Shown here in pieces: positions 1-7,913 of a stretch of DNA of 32,388 nt; within the stretch, counting starts at the first letter, position 1, and each line of letters opens with the position of its first letter. The translations under genes and the position numbers were made by a program. A model generated the notes under the pieces. That model was not told the origin of the DNA. It saw only the letters and a program-made list of their open reading frames with translations, and ran no database searches. The stretch covers positions 1 through 32,388 of the forward strand of contig CAWUXI010000113.1 of assembly GCA_963926405.1 (NCBI GenBank). Reading direction: 5' to 3'. Origin of the DNA: CALSMU01 sp963926405 (GTDB lineage Bacteria > Bacteroidota > Bacteroidia > Flavobacteriales_D > Parvicellaceae).

Positions 1-17
1 GTGAGCCAGAAAGGATT
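1..17 (-). repeat. Second copy of the tRNA-Arg 3' end
   Basis: These 17 bases are identical to the 3' end of the tRNA-Arg gene at 184-200 and lie in the same orientation, 183 bases downstream of it in the tRNA direction. Beyond base 17 the match stops. On the minus strand the arms AAAGGAT and ATCCTTT, which resemble the T-arm stem, enclose a roughly 19-base loop in place of the normal seven-base T-loop, so this is not a working tRNA. The window begins here, so the repeat may extend to the left. It could be an attachment-site scar or a duplicated tRNA 3' end. Confidence 0.6.
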
Positions 18-69
18 ACTTCGCTGCGCTCATTGATCCTTTGAACTCCAAATTCCGAAAGCAAAGCTC

Positions 70-96
70 ATCCTGATTCCATCAGGATTGGCATTT
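70..96 (+). terminator. Possible hairpin terminator
   Basis: The inverted repeat ATCCTGA (70-76) and TCAGGAT (82-88) has a five-base loop and is followed by TGGCATTTTT. On the plus strand this would fit a weak intrinsic terminator for a gene left of the window. The T run is short and offset from the stem. Confidence 0.35.
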
Positions 97-142
97 TTCA
101 TGTATATCCTTCATTTGAATAAATTCAATTCAGTCCATAAAT

Positions 143-174
143 GAAAAAAGCCCGATACTTTCGTATCGAGCTTT
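143..174 (-). terminator. Intrinsic terminator of tRNA-Arg
   Basis: AAAGC (147-151) and CGATAC (153-158) pair with GTATCG (163-168) and GCTTT (170-174) around a TTTC loop. Read on the minus strand, the hairpin is followed directly by a T run complementary to 144-149. It starts about ten bases after the tRNA 3' end, so it ends the tRNA-Arg transcript. Confidence 0.8.
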
Positions 175-184
175 GCTTTCTTTG

Positions 185-258
185 TGAGCCAGAAAGGATT
201 CGAACCTTTGACCGCCTCCTTAGAAGGGAGGTGCTCTATCCAGCTGAGCTACTGGCCC
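185..258 (-). tRNA. tRNA-Arg (anticodon UCU)
   Basis: The minus strand folds into a complete 74-base cloverleaf. The seven-pair acceptor stem is GGGCCAG with CTGGCTC (one G-U pair). The D-arm is GCTC/GAGC, the anticodon stem CCTCC/GGAGG with loop CTTCTAA, and the T-arm AAAGG/CCTTT with loop TTCGAAT. The loop places TCT at positions 34-36, which reads the arginine codon AGA. The discriminator base is A, and CCA is not encoded (A is followed by C, then A), so the tail is added after transcription. A promoter lies at 290-297 and a strong terminator follows at 143-174, so this is a single-gene unit. Confidence 0.96.
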
Positions 259-289
259 AATTTAAGGAGTAATCCTTTGTTTGGGTGTG

Positions 290-323
290 CAAAAGTAAAA
301 AAAACTTATTAATAAAAATCAAA
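290..323 (-). promoter_or_regulatory. Bacteroidota-type promoter of tRNA-Arg
   Basis: On the minus strand a perfect -7 box TACTTTTG (297 down to 290) is preceded, after a 22-base spacer, by TTTG (323 down to 320). This matches the TTTG / TAnnTTTG layout of Bacteroidota housekeeping promoters, with a spacer at the long end. Transcription would begin near 283, giving a leader of about 25 bases. Confidence 0.6.
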
Positions 324-342
324 AAGATGCATTTCTTTATTT

Positions 343-1608
343 TTATTCAAAGTCTATCGCTCCATTATTAATGATTCCCAAAACTTTACCGGTAAATTCA
401 GTCCCTATAAAAGGAGTATTTGTACTCTTAGAAACAATCATTTCTTTGGTTAACATCCACTTTTGAGTAGGGTCAAACAGGGTAATATTAGCGTTAAAAT
501 CTTTTTTAATTACGGGTACGTCTAATTGAAGAATGGTTCTGGGGTTGATTGCCATTTTCTGAATAATACCTTCCAAGCCAATGTGCTTTTCTAAGTGTGT
601 ACATGCAATTGCAAAAGCGGTTTGCAAACCAATAATTCCAAATTCTGCTAGGTCAAATTCTTTTTGTTTGCATTCTATGTCTTGTGGAGTATGATCCGAT
701 ACAATTACATCAATAGTGCCGTCTATTAAGCCTTCAATAAGGGCTTCTGTGTCTATGGTTTCTCTTAAAGGCGGCAAGGTCTTGTAATTTGAATCGAAGC
801 CTATAAGTTCTTTGTCTGTTAATGCAATTTGATGAGCCGCAATTTCGCATGTTACTTTTAGGCCTTCTTTTTTTGCTTCTTTCAACATTGCAACCGAATT
901 CACTGTCGAAATGGTAGAGAAGTGTATTTTAGATCGATTATAAGAAGTTAGGAACAGATCTCTCGACATTTGTATTTCCTCTGCTAGTGTTGGTATACTT
1001 TCCAAGCCCAAGGTAGTGCTTACTTCTCCTTCGTGCATTTGACCATTATGAGAAAGACTTTCGTCGTTAGCAAAGCTAATGACCAAGCCGTCAAAGTTTT
1101 TTGCGTAGAGTAATGCTCTAGACATTAATCCTGAGTTTTTAATTGCTTTCTTATTGTCTGAGAATGCAACAGCTCCAGCTTGTTTCATATCAAACATTTC
1201 GGCTAATTCCTTTCCTTCTAAGTTATGACTTAAGGCTCCAATTGGTAAAACATCTACAATGTGGTTTTGTGTTTTTGACTTGACAAATTCAATGTCTGTT
1301 TTTGAAGAACGAGTAGGTGTAGTGTTTGGCATTATTGCTACAGCTGTAAAACCTCCCTTTGCAGCAGCATTGGCTCCAGAGATTAAATCCTCTTTGTATT
1401 CTAGTCCTGGTTCGCAAAATTCTGCGTGCATATCCATTAAGCCAGGTGAGATGTGTAAGTTCTCCTGTTCAATAACCTTGTCTGCCTTTTCGGATAAGTT
1501 TTCTCCGATATTTCTTATTACGCCTTCTTCAATATAAACATCAACTGTTTTTCCATTGAATGAAGAATTTGGATCGATAACTTTTGCTGCTTTAATTAAA
1601 ATTTTCAT
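343..1608 (-). CDS. Dihydroorotase-like protein with lost metal ligands
   Basis: This 421-residue protein has the class I dihydroorotase/amidohydrolase fold signature from end to end: the strand into LHISPGLMDMH (51-61), the MPNTTP loop (93-98), the EGEVSTTLGL stretch near 193-202 and VSDHTPQD (303-310). Dihydroorotase closes carbamoyl aspartate to dihydroorotate in pyrimidine synthesis using two metals. Several ligands are changed. The HxHxR motif reads H61-A-E63-F-C65. The histidine expected near 179 is in a VISFAND context. The second histidine of the HvxHvST motif is T232. H61 and D305 remain. The protein therefore probably does not catalyse the reaction and may be structural, like the PyrX subunit that supports aspartate transcarbamoylase. 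It lies 19 bases after the BatA-like gene and is probably co-transcribed with it. The family assignment is strong; the loss of activity is inference. Confidence 0.85.
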   Translation of the reverse strand: MKILIKAAKVIDPNSSFNGKTVDVYIEEGVIRNIGENLSEKADKVIEQENLHISPGLMDMHAEFCEPGLEYKEDLISGANAAAKGGFTAVAIMPNTTPTRSSKTDIEFVKSKTQNHIVDVLPIGALSHNLEGKELAEMFDMKQAGAVAFSDNKKAIKNSGLMSRALLYAKNFDGLVISFANDESLSHNGQMHEGEVSTTLGLESIPTLAEEIQMSRDLFLTSYNRSKIHFSTISTVNSVAMLKEAKKEGLKVTCEIAAHQIALTDKELIGFDSNYKTLPPLRETIDTEALIEGLIDGTIDVIVSDHTPQDIECKQKEFDLAEFGIIGLQTAFAIACTHLEKHIGLEGIIQKMAINPRTILQLDVPVIKKDFNANITLFDPTQKWMLTKEMIVSKSTNTPFIGTEFTGKVLGIINNGAIDFE

Positions 1609-1627
1609 TGTCCTTTAACTTTAAATA

Positions 1628-3682
1628 TTATTTCCATAATCGCGTTACAACTATTTCTAATCCTAGAAGTATTAGCACTAGCATTATACATTGCCACCAA
1701 TATTGTTTTCCTTGCACGAGTTCATTTACATTAATAGATGAAGCTCCATCTGCTCCTTCTATTATTCTAGCTTGATTTCCGATTGGAGATTTAGCGAGTA
1801 ATTCATATAATTCTTTAGTTGTATAAAAGCTAAAATCCGATTCACTTCTGTCGTAGTTAAAACTAAATCCTCCAATGACATTAGCATCATAAGTAATATT
1901 ATAATGTCCTGAAGCTCTTATTTGGTCATAAAGTAATAAGCTCGTTTCATTTTTAACCTTTCTAATTTCTGGAATGAATTCCATTTCTTCGGAAGTTGAT
2001 TTTATAGTTAGTTTTTTAACGTCAGACGCTATTTCTTGAAATGCAATAGTGTTGTCTTTTCCGATGGTGTAGGATAGAGTAGAACTTGGCTGACTAAATT
2101 CTCCAATCCTTAGGAGAGACGCTACAAATAATGCATGTTTAGGGAAGTTAGAGGCTTTGCTGGCTAAAGGAGTAGAGCAGAAGTAAAAATTCCCTTTATT
2201 TACTTTGGTTGAACTTAAAAACGAATTGCCATTTTCAAGTTTCATTAGGTACTCTGTTCCAGATGAGTTAGCAAAAGAAATCGGATAGTATTCGTTGACT
2301 TTTGGTAAGTCAACGTTCTCAGGAATTTTATCAAAAACGTCTTTGTAAATAGGGTGTTCTACATTCAGATAAGAAACTTTCGTGCTTCCAGTATCTATCG
2401 CTAAGAGGTTGCCGCCTGCAAGCGTTTGCAAGAAGTTCTTGTAGGTATCTAAATTAATAGTAGAAGATGGAAACACCAAGAGACTCCCTCCTTGGTTGGT
2501 GTAGCTAATTAATTCAGATGAAAGCCCTGTCGAGATCTCTGAAAGCCCTTTTGTGATGATAAAATCATACTGATTAAGTGTAGAAAAATCAAGATTACTC
2601 AAGCTCTTTGCCGTAAACCGAAAGAGGTCGTTTGAATTAAAAAGATTACTTAGGTATCCGAGCGTATCATTTGCGTTTTCCTTTTCGACTAATTGTAGAA
2701 CACTGACTTTCTTCTCTATACTATAAGAGAAGAAGTATTCATCATCAAAAAGCATATCTGGCTCAGGGTATTCGGTCAAGTATAGCTTGCAATGCTGCAT
2801 ACCGTTTTGCGCAACTGCAAATGGCACGATACAGTTGGTTAATGAGTTTTCTGCAATCGTAAAATTTCCAAAACCTTGAATAGCGCTGTTTATGGCCAAT
2901 TCGATTTTAAACTCTATAGGATAACCTGTCTTATTCACAACTCTAGCGAAAATATTTTCTTCACTAGCTGTTTTTCGGATCGGGGTTTCAAACCAAATAC
3001 TATCAATATATACGTTCCCTTTTCCTTGTTGTTTGTATGGTAATAAAAAGATTTCTAAGGAAGAATCGTTTTTTACTTCATCCAATTGGATATTGTTTTT
3101 TTGAAAATCAGATAACCAATAAAGCGTTTTGTTTCCTTCTCTTTCAAGCAATGCATCCGATTGTCGCAAATAAATTTGGTCCAATCCTCTAGCAACATAA
3201 CTTGGTTCCACTTCTTCTACTAAACCTATAAACTCATCTTTACTAACCAATCTTTGATGTCTCGCTTCTAAATCGTTTGTTATTACTTGAAAGCGATCTG
3301 TGGCTTTATAACTTTCTGCAATTAGAATGGCTTGTTCCTTAGCTAAGTCGAGTAAATACCCATTCTCACCTTTTGTATCCATGCTGTGAGAATTATCAAT
3401 ATATACAGCAACAGTAGTGTCTCCATGTTGTTTTTCCTTTTCTACAGGAATATATGGTTGTGCGAAAGCAAATACGAGGAAGCTAACAAGTAGCAACCGA
3501 ATAAGAAGTATAAGAAGATGTTTAAGTCGGGACTTACTCTTGGTTTCTAGTTTAACCTCCTTGAGCAATTCAATATTGGAAAAGTAAACTTTAGTAAACT
3601 TTCGAAAATTAAATAAATGGATGATTATTGGAATAGATAAAGCTGCGAGAGCCCAAAGAAATTCTGGATAAAGAAGTTTCAT
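1628..3682 (-). CDS. BatA/vWA-domain inner-membrane protein
   Basis: The first 80 residues carry the BatA N-terminal domain: a membrane segment near 8-24, the HLFNFRK turn, the VYFSNIELL stretch and a second membrane segment near 54-75. A von Willebrand A-type region follows, with the MIDAS-like D96-N-S98-H-S100. A long extracytoplasmic region (about 210-650) holds a ThuA/glutamine-amidotransferase-like stretch in which a file-like segment near 370-430 asks whether text is free or bound; its function is not recognisable. A last membrane helix is at about 661-680, with a short basic tail. The 684-residue length fits BatA-domain proteins that head conserved Bacteroidota operons. A -7 box at 3690-3697 puts the transcript start almost at the ATG. 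It is followed by the dihydroorotase-like gene. The precise role is unknown; cell-envelope function is likely. Confidence 0.8.
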   Translation of the reverse strand: MKLLYPEFLWALAALSIPIIIHLFNFRKFTKVYFSNIELLKEVKLETKSKSRLKHLLILLIRLLLVSFLVFAFAQPYIPVEKEKQHGDTTVAVYIDNSHSMDTKGENGYLLDLAKEQAILIAESYKATDRFQVITNDLEARHQRLVSKDEFIGLVEEVEPSYVARGLDQIYLRQSDALLEREGNKTLYWLSDFQKNNIQLDEVKNDSSLEIFLLPYKQQGKGNVYIDSIWFETPIRKTASEENIFARVVNKTGYPIEFKIELAINSAIQGFGNFTIAENSLTNCIVPFAVAQNGMQHCKLYLTEYPEPDMLFDDEYFFSYSIEKKVSVLQLVEKENANDTLGYLSNLFNSNDLFRFTAKSLSNLDFSTLNQYDFIITKGLSEISTGLSSELISYTNQGGSLLVFPSSTINLDTYKNFLQTLAGGNLLAIDTGSTKVSYLNVEHPIYKDVFDKIPENVDLPKVNEYYPISFANSSGTEYLMKLENGNSFLSSTKVNKGNFYFCSTPLASKASNFPKHALFVASLLRIGEFSQPSSTLSYTIGKDNTIAFQEIASDVKKLTIKSTSEEMEFIPEIRKVKNETSLLLYDQIRASGHYNITYDANVIGGFSFNYDRSESDFSFYTTKELYELLAKSPIGNQARIIEGADGASSINVNELVQGKQYWWQCIMLVLILLGLEIVVTRLWK

Positions 3683-3689
3683 TAAAAAA

Positions 3690-3697
3690 CAAAGTTA
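3690..3697 (-). promoter_or_regulatory. -7 box before the BatA/dihydroorotase-like pair
   Basis: The minus strand reads TAACTTTG, a perfect TAnnTTTG box, ending eight bases before the ATG at 3682. Transcription would start at or next to the start codon, giving a leaderless or nearly leaderless mRNA. No clear -33 box is visible. Confidence 0.45.
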
Positions 3698-3724
3698 AAC
3701 TTTTCTTTCTTAATTGGCTTCATC

Positions 3725-4504
3725 TTATGCAAACTTTTCAAAAACACCTAAACCAAATAATGCAAAATCGTATTTAACGGGATCGGTAGCGTCCATTTTT
3801 CGAAGGTTAGCATCCAATTCCATTACGGCTTTCCAATCGTTTTGTTTGCGCGGTAATAAACCCAACGCACGCCCAACATTTCCCGAATGAACATCTAATG
3901 GACAAGATAATAAGGAAGGACTTATGCTTTTCCAAATCCCAAAATCAACTCCTTTTTTATCTTGGCGAACCATCCATCTTAAATACATGTTTAGTCGCTT
4001 TGAAGCAGAACCCTTTGCTGGACTTGCAACATGTTTGTAGGTTCTAAATTTTGCAACCTCTACCGTGTCAAAAAATATATTTCTAAAGTTCTCAATCGGC
4101 TCATACATGGTAGTTATGTCCGAATTAATAGGGGAGGAGAATACGTTTTCTAAGCCTTTATGTTTGGTGTAGATGTTTTTTAATGCTGTAATAAAAAAGT
4201 CTAAATCAAAAGAATTGAAGGTTCTGTGTTTGAAATTTCTCAGTAAAGCGCTATCGGTTTCTCCGTAATTCATAATAAAATCATAAGGAGAGTTTCCCAA
4301 AATACTGGCCAGATAATTTCCAGATTTAAGTATCATTTTTCGGTTTCCCCAAGCAATAGTTGAAATTAGAAATCCTATGATTTCAATGTCTTCTTTTAAA
4401 TCAAATTGATGCGGAATAGAAATGGGATCACTGTCAATAAATGAAGGAGTATTGTAAAGCTCCACCTTTTCATCTAAAAATTGTTTCAGCTCAGAAAAGT
4501 TCAT
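3725..4504 (-). CDS. TIGR02757 / DUF2400 family protein
   Basis: This 259-residue protein matches the TIGR02757 (DUF2400) family over its whole length. Recognisable blocks are the N-terminal LKQFLDEKVELYN, the IGFLISTIAWGNRKMI block (43-58), LNMYLRWMVRQD (about 171-182) and the C-terminal PLDVHSGNVGRALGL (about 202-216) and DPVKYDFALFGLG stretches. The pattern of conserved helices resembles HhH-GPD DNA glycosylases in part, but no activity is established for the family. The gene is 42 bases upstream of the BatA-like gene on the same strand, but the -7 box between them suggests separate transcription. No signal peptide is present, so it is cytoplasmic. Confidence 0.85.
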   Translation of the reverse strand: MNFSELKQFLDEKVELYNTPSFIDSDPISIPHQFDLKEDIEIIGFLISTIAWGNRKMILKSGNYLASILGNSPYDFIMNYGETDSALLRNFKHRTFNSFDLDFFITALKNIYTKHKGLENVFSSPINSDITTMYEPIENFRNIFFDTVEVAKFRTYKHVASPAKGSASKRLNMYLRWMVRQDKKGVDFGIWKSISPSLLSCPLDVHSGNVGRALGLLPRKQNDWKAVMELDANLRKMDATDPVKYDFALFGLGVFEKFA

Positions 4505-4585
4505 TTTAATTTTGATTTAGTAATTAAATGTAAGCATTAATCAAGTCCTGAATATTTCTTTTTTAGTTGTCAAAAAAAATAAAAC

Positions 4586-6445
4586 TTAACCCTCCAAAAA
4601 CCCTCCAATAAAATCAGAAGAAAGCGAAGTACTCGGCACCTCAAAATCAAACCATTCGGAAACAGCAATATCTAAACCTAGCCCGTTTAGGTAATCATTT
4701 AAAGCCAAATTTAGTCCATCTGTATACAACGTATGTTCAGCACCTGTTGGATCTTCATGGGTTAAATCATTTTGCGCAAAACCTTTAAATTCAGGTCCTG
4801 TAATTATAATCTCAAATTCATCTGGGTTCTTGCCAATTGGGCTATGAACCGTTGTTGTGAATTTATGCCAAAAAGCAGAATGGATACAACCGTTTTCAAA
4901 AAGTTGTCGAACAACTTCTAATGAGTCGATAGTCTCTTGCTCCGTCTCTGTTGGGAACCCATACATAAGGTAAGCATGTACCATAATGTTTTGCTCGGAA
5001 AAATCATTCGTAACCCTTGCAACTTGACCTATATCAACACCTTTCTTCATTTTAGTTAATAGTCTGTCAGCTGCAACTTCTAATCCCCCTGTTACAGCAA
5101 TGCAGCCAGATTTAGCCATTAAACTGCATAGTTCTGGAGTAAATGTTTTTTCAAAACGAATATTAGTCCACCAGGTTATGTATACCTTTCTTTTAATCAA
5201 TTCTTCTGAAAGTGCTTTTAACATTTTTGGAGGAGCAGCTTCATCCACAAAGTGAAATCCAGATAGACCTGTTTCTGCAACAATACTTTCAATCTTATTG
5301 ACTAAATCTTCTGCAGTTGTATTTTGATAATCTCCTATGTAATCTAAATTGACATCGCAAAATGAACATTGTTTCCAGTAGCACCCATGAGAAATGGTTA
5401 GTTTATTCCATTTTCCATCGCTCCATAACCGGTGCATTGGGTTCATAACATCTAAAAAAGAAAGGTAAGACTCGTGTTTTAAACCTTCGTAGCTTGGCGC
5501 TGGCAGCTTACTATGGTGGAATATGGTGTTCGGTAATTTGTTAATATATGCTACTTTTTTGTTTTTCAAAACAAATGTTCTTTCCAGTTCATCTTGTTTA
5601 ATTTCTTTTGAAAGGTATTGGGTAATTTTTAATAATGGACTTTCACCATCATCTAACGAAATGAAGTCTATATAGTTAAAAATTCGTGGATCTGTAAGAG
5701 ACCGAAGTTCGGTGTTGCAATATCCTCCTCCAAAAGCAACTTTGATTGTTGGATAATATTGTTTTATGTATTGCGCGCATCGCAATGCAGCAAATAAATT
5801 TCCAGGAAATGGAATTGAAAAACAAACTAAATCAGGTTTGTTTAATTCCAGTTTTTCTGCTAATAGTTGTGTTAATTTGGTTTCGATAATCGTTAAGTCA
5901 AAAGAAAGGAATTCATCCAATTTATCAAAACTACTAGCAGATGTAGCTATTTTCTCTGCATACCGCGTAAAGGAAAAAAACTCATCTACGTTGGCAGTTA
6001 TAAAGTCACCTAATTCTTCGATAAATAATGTTGCGAAATGCTTGGCTTTATCCAATACACCTAAGTTTCCAAAGGCCCAGTTTAAATCTTCTTCTAATTT
6101 TTCGAAACGATGTGCTTTTGGTAAAAAGCTATCATTTATTATCTGGTAGGCTGCAGTAACTTCTTGGTTTTGGAGGTATTTAATGACAAGGTCAACTTTA
6201 TTAATGTATTCAGTTCTTTGGTTCCATACCAATTGATGTTCGTAGCTTTTTAGTTTATCCGCTTCTTGAAAAATATTCCGAACAAAACTATTGGTAAAAA
6301 TACTTCTAAATAACTCTATACTTAAATCGCATTGAGAAACAGGAATAGCCTTGCTCTGCAAAAACCCTTTTAAATACATCGTAGCAGGATACGGAGTATT
6401 CAGCTGTGTAAAAGGAGGTGTAACTAACAATACTTTTGTAGACAT
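4586..6445 (-). CDS. B12-binding-type radical SAM protein
   Basis: The N-terminus (VLLVTPPFTQLNTPYP, 5-20) and the block at 204-245 (PDLVCFSIPFPGN, VAFGGGY) resemble the cobalamin-binding domain of B12-dependent radical SAM enzymes. The cluster motif is C355-YWKQ-C360-SF-C363, so the spacing is CX4CX2C, one residue longer than the classical CX3CX2C. It is followed by the barrel motifs FHFVDEAAPP, TWWTNIRFEK, GCIAVTGGLEVA and AYLMYGFPTETEQE. The substrate is not evident. The 619-residue protein is larger than most of the family because of a helical insert near 55-200. It sits six bases after the DUF1456 gene and is almost certainly co-transcribed with it. Cytoplasmic iron-sulfur enzyme; substrate unknown. 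Confidence 0.85.
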   Translation of the reverse strand: MSTKVLLVTPPFTQLNTPYPATMYLKGFLQSKAIPVSQCDLSIELFRSIFTNSFVRNIFQEADKLKSYEHQLVWNQRTEYINKVDLVIKYLQNQEVTAAYQIINDSFLPKAHRFEKLEEDLNWAFGNLGVLDKAKHFATLFIEELGDFITANVDEFFSFTRYAEKIATSASSFDKLDEFLSFDLTIIETKLTQLLAEKLELNKPDLVCFSIPFPGNLFAALRCAQYIKQYYPTIKVAFGGGYCNTELRSLTDPRIFNYIDFISLDDGESPLLKITQYLSKEIKQDELERTFVLKNKKVAYINKLPNTIFHHSKLPAPSYEGLKHESYLSFLDVMNPMHRLWSDGKWNKLTISHGCYWKQCSFCDVNLDYIGDYQNTTAEDLVNKIESIVAETGLSGFHFVDEAAPPKMLKALSEELIKRKVYITWWTNIRFEKTFTPELCSLMAKSGCIAVTGGLEVAADRLLTKMKKGVDIGQVARVTNDFSEQNIMVHAYLMYGFPTETEQETIDSLEVVRQLFENGCIHSAFWHKFTTTVHSPIGKNPDEFEIIITGPEFKGFAQNDLTHEDPTGAEHTLYTDGLNLALNDYLNGLGLDIAVSEWFDFEVPSTSLSSDFIGGFLEG

Positions 6446-6451
6446 TATAGA

Positions 6452-6709
6452 TTAGTCGTCAGTTTTTGGGTCAACGAATTTTTTATCCTGTGGTCCCCTT
6501 TTGTGAATTATCAAACCATTTAAGAAATTTCTTAATATCTGATCTTGTAATTCCATGTAATTTGGGTGCGTTTCTTTTCGAAAAAAAGCTCCTAATTCAC
6601 TTTTTGTAATTCTAAAATCAACGAGCGCTAAAATATCTACTATTTCATCATCACGCAACTTTAAAGCGACTCTTAATTTCTTTAATACATCATTATTGGT
6701 AAGCGCCAT
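6452..6709 (-). CDS. DUF1456 family protein with a single repeat
   Basis: The sequence TNNDVLKKLRVALKL followed by LALVDFRITKSELGAFFRKE and LRNFLNGLIIHKRG is characteristic of the DUF1456 (E. coli YehS-like) family. As far as I recall, family members usually carry two such repeats in about 150 residues; this one has one repeat in 85 residues plus a short charged tail (KKFVDPKTDD). There is no sign of a frameshift: the reading frame ends normally six bases before the radical SAM gene, suggesting an operon. Function unknown. It is cytoplasmic and mostly helical. Confidence 0.8.
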   Translation of the reverse strand: MALTNNDVLKKLRVALKLRDDEIVDILALVDFRITKSELGAFFRKETHPNYMELQDQILRNFLNGLIIHKRGPQDKKFVDPKTDD

Positions 6710-6859
6710 TTTTGTAGTTTAAGGGTGCAATTTACATTAATTTGATTTTAAGTCTATAGATAAATACCATATTCGGATAAGTTCCCTATCACATTTTACT
6801 TGTATGATTAACAAGAAGCTCTTGTGTCGTTGTTTTTATATCTTGCACAAAAGAAAATT

Positions 6860-7258
6860 ATGAAAAAATTATTTTATGTATTATTAGTTGCGGTATTTGG
6901 AATGTCTTCTATTTCAATGTCTGCACAAGACTTAAGAAAAGGTGGATCTATCTTTGGAAAAATTGAATCCAATGGAGATGTCAGATTAAGTGGCAGCATT
7001 AAAGGGAAATTTGAATCTAATGGCGATATACGTGTTAGTGGGAGCATTAAAGGTAAGATTGAATCCAATGGTAACATTCGAAAAAGTGGTAGCATAATTG
7101 GTAAAGTTGAATCAAATGGAGATGTTAGAATTGGTGGAAGTATAAAAGGTAAAGTCGAATCAAACGGTGATATTCGAAAGAGTGGAAGTATTATTGGTTC
7201 TGCAAAAGGAGTTGACAAAAGACAAGCAGCTGTTATGTTTTTCTTTGATTTCTTTTGA
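6860..7258 (+). CDS. Exported 16-residue repeat protein (beta-flower-like)
   Basis: The chosen ATG gives 132 residues starting with a clean signal peptide (MKKLFYVLLVAVFGMSSISMSAQ, about 23 residues); an in-frame ATG 36 bases upstream would only put extra residues ahead of it. The mature protein consists of five 16-residue repeats of the form GSIxGKxESNGDxRxS, then a partial GSIIGSAKG and a hydrophobic, aromatic C-terminus (AVMFFFDFF). The regular spacing of Gly, Ile and Asn suggests a stacked beta structure. I recall this family as named 5-fold beta-flower protein in Bacteroidota, and the repeat also resembles bactofilins. It is a single-gene unit with a strong terminator. The role is unknown; periplasmic or surface location is likely. 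Confidence 0.8.
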   Translation: MKKLFYVLLVAVFGMSSISMSAQDLRKGGSIFGKIESNGDVRLSGSIKGKFESNGDIRVSGSIKGKIESNGNIRKSGSIIGKVESNGDVRIGGSIKGKVESNGDIRKSGSIIGSAKGVDKRQAAVMFFFDFF

Positions 7259-7279
7259 GGAAATTGAATTATAAAATAT

Positions 7280-7321
7280 AAAAAACGGTTTAAAGGTTAA
7301 TTCTTTTAAGCCGTTTTTTTT
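7280..7321 (+). terminator. Intrinsic terminator of the repeat-protein gene
   Basis: AAAAAACGG with TTTAAA pairs with TTTTAAG and CCGTTTTTT around a short loop, followed by eight T residues. It begins about 20 bases after the stop codon at 7258. Confidence 0.8.
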
Positions 7322-7369
7322 GTTCTATGGATTAATTTTATTCATTTACATTTTGTATATAACAGATTG

Positions 7370-7861
7370 CTATCGCTTATATTCCGAACAAATAAAATGG
7401 GGGATTACATCAATAAATGTATGTTTTATGCTTCCCCAGAATCCTTCCGGGCTTGCGTAGTTAAAAGTACCTCTTTCTTTACCTGTAGTTAAATAGTTAT
7501 TATTCGGCTTTAAAATGGCCTCATAAGAAGAACCATCTTTCTGCATACATAATAATTTTAGGCAGGGATATTCAGTATTTATTTTTGGAGGGTTTTCCAA
7601 AATAGAATAAGGGAAAGAAACATCATTTGAAAGAACTCCACTTGGTTGATGAAACTCATTTTTACTATTAGGCTGCAGTATCCAAGTATTTCCCCCTTCA
7701 TCAGAAAAAGTTTTTGCATCAAGGTTAGAAAGCTTCCCAATCGGCAGTTTGTTTTTCTTATTCCTATCCAAATGATAATCACTAAAGCTAAATAATAGAA
7801 GGCCTATTAGAAGAGCAGCCAATATGTATCGAGCCTTAAACTTTTTATAGATATTTTTTAT
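7370..7861 (-). CDS. Membrane-anchored hypothetical protein, start uncertain
   Basis: I do not recognise this protein. The open frame continues upstream into msrB in another frame, but the part that looks like a protein begins about residue KNIYKKFKARYILAALLIG: a basic stretch, one membrane segment (IGLLLFSFS) and then a periplasmic domain of about 140 residues with GNTWILQP, SFPYSILENPP and GFWGSIKHTF. No ATG lies between the msrB stop (7914) and this segment. The candidates are ATA at 7861 (used here because it gives a basic N-terminus and whole membrane segment), TTG at 7822, or the ATGs inside msrB at 7981 and 8017. A -7 box on the minus strand at 7875-7882 would start transcription near 7868, which excludes the msrB-internal starts for that transcript. 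Possibly the original ATG has been lost. Confidence 0.5.
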   Translation of the reverse strand: MKNIYKKFKARYILAALLIGLLLFSFSDYHLDRNKKNKLPIGKLSNLDAKTFSDEGGNTWILQPNSKNEFHQPSGVLSNDVSFPYSILENPPKINTEYPCLKLLCMQKDGSSYEAILKPNNNYLTTGKERGTFNYASPEGFWGSIKHTFIDVIPHFICSEYKR

Positions 7862-7874
7862 TCTATTGATGTTA

Positions 7875-7882
7875 CAAAAATA
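7875..7882 (-). promoter_or_regulatory. -7 box between msrB and the downstream gene
   Basis: The minus strand reads TATTTTTG, a perfect TAnnTTTG box, about 30 bases after the msrB stop codon. It would start a transcript near 7868 for the small membrane protein. No convincing -33 box is seen at the usual distance. Confidence 0.35.
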
Positions 7883-7913
7883 AGTACAATTAATAATATG
7901 GAATAATTCAACT

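Noticed and set aside
6874..7218. 114-codon minus-strand frame over the 16-residue repeat gene
   Set aside because: It is a mirror of the tandem repeat; the plus-strand product has a signal peptide and terminator.
6860..7258. Could the 48-base tandem repeats be a CRISPR array?
   Set aside because: There are no distinct spacers; the whole repeat is coding, in frame, with a signal peptide before it.
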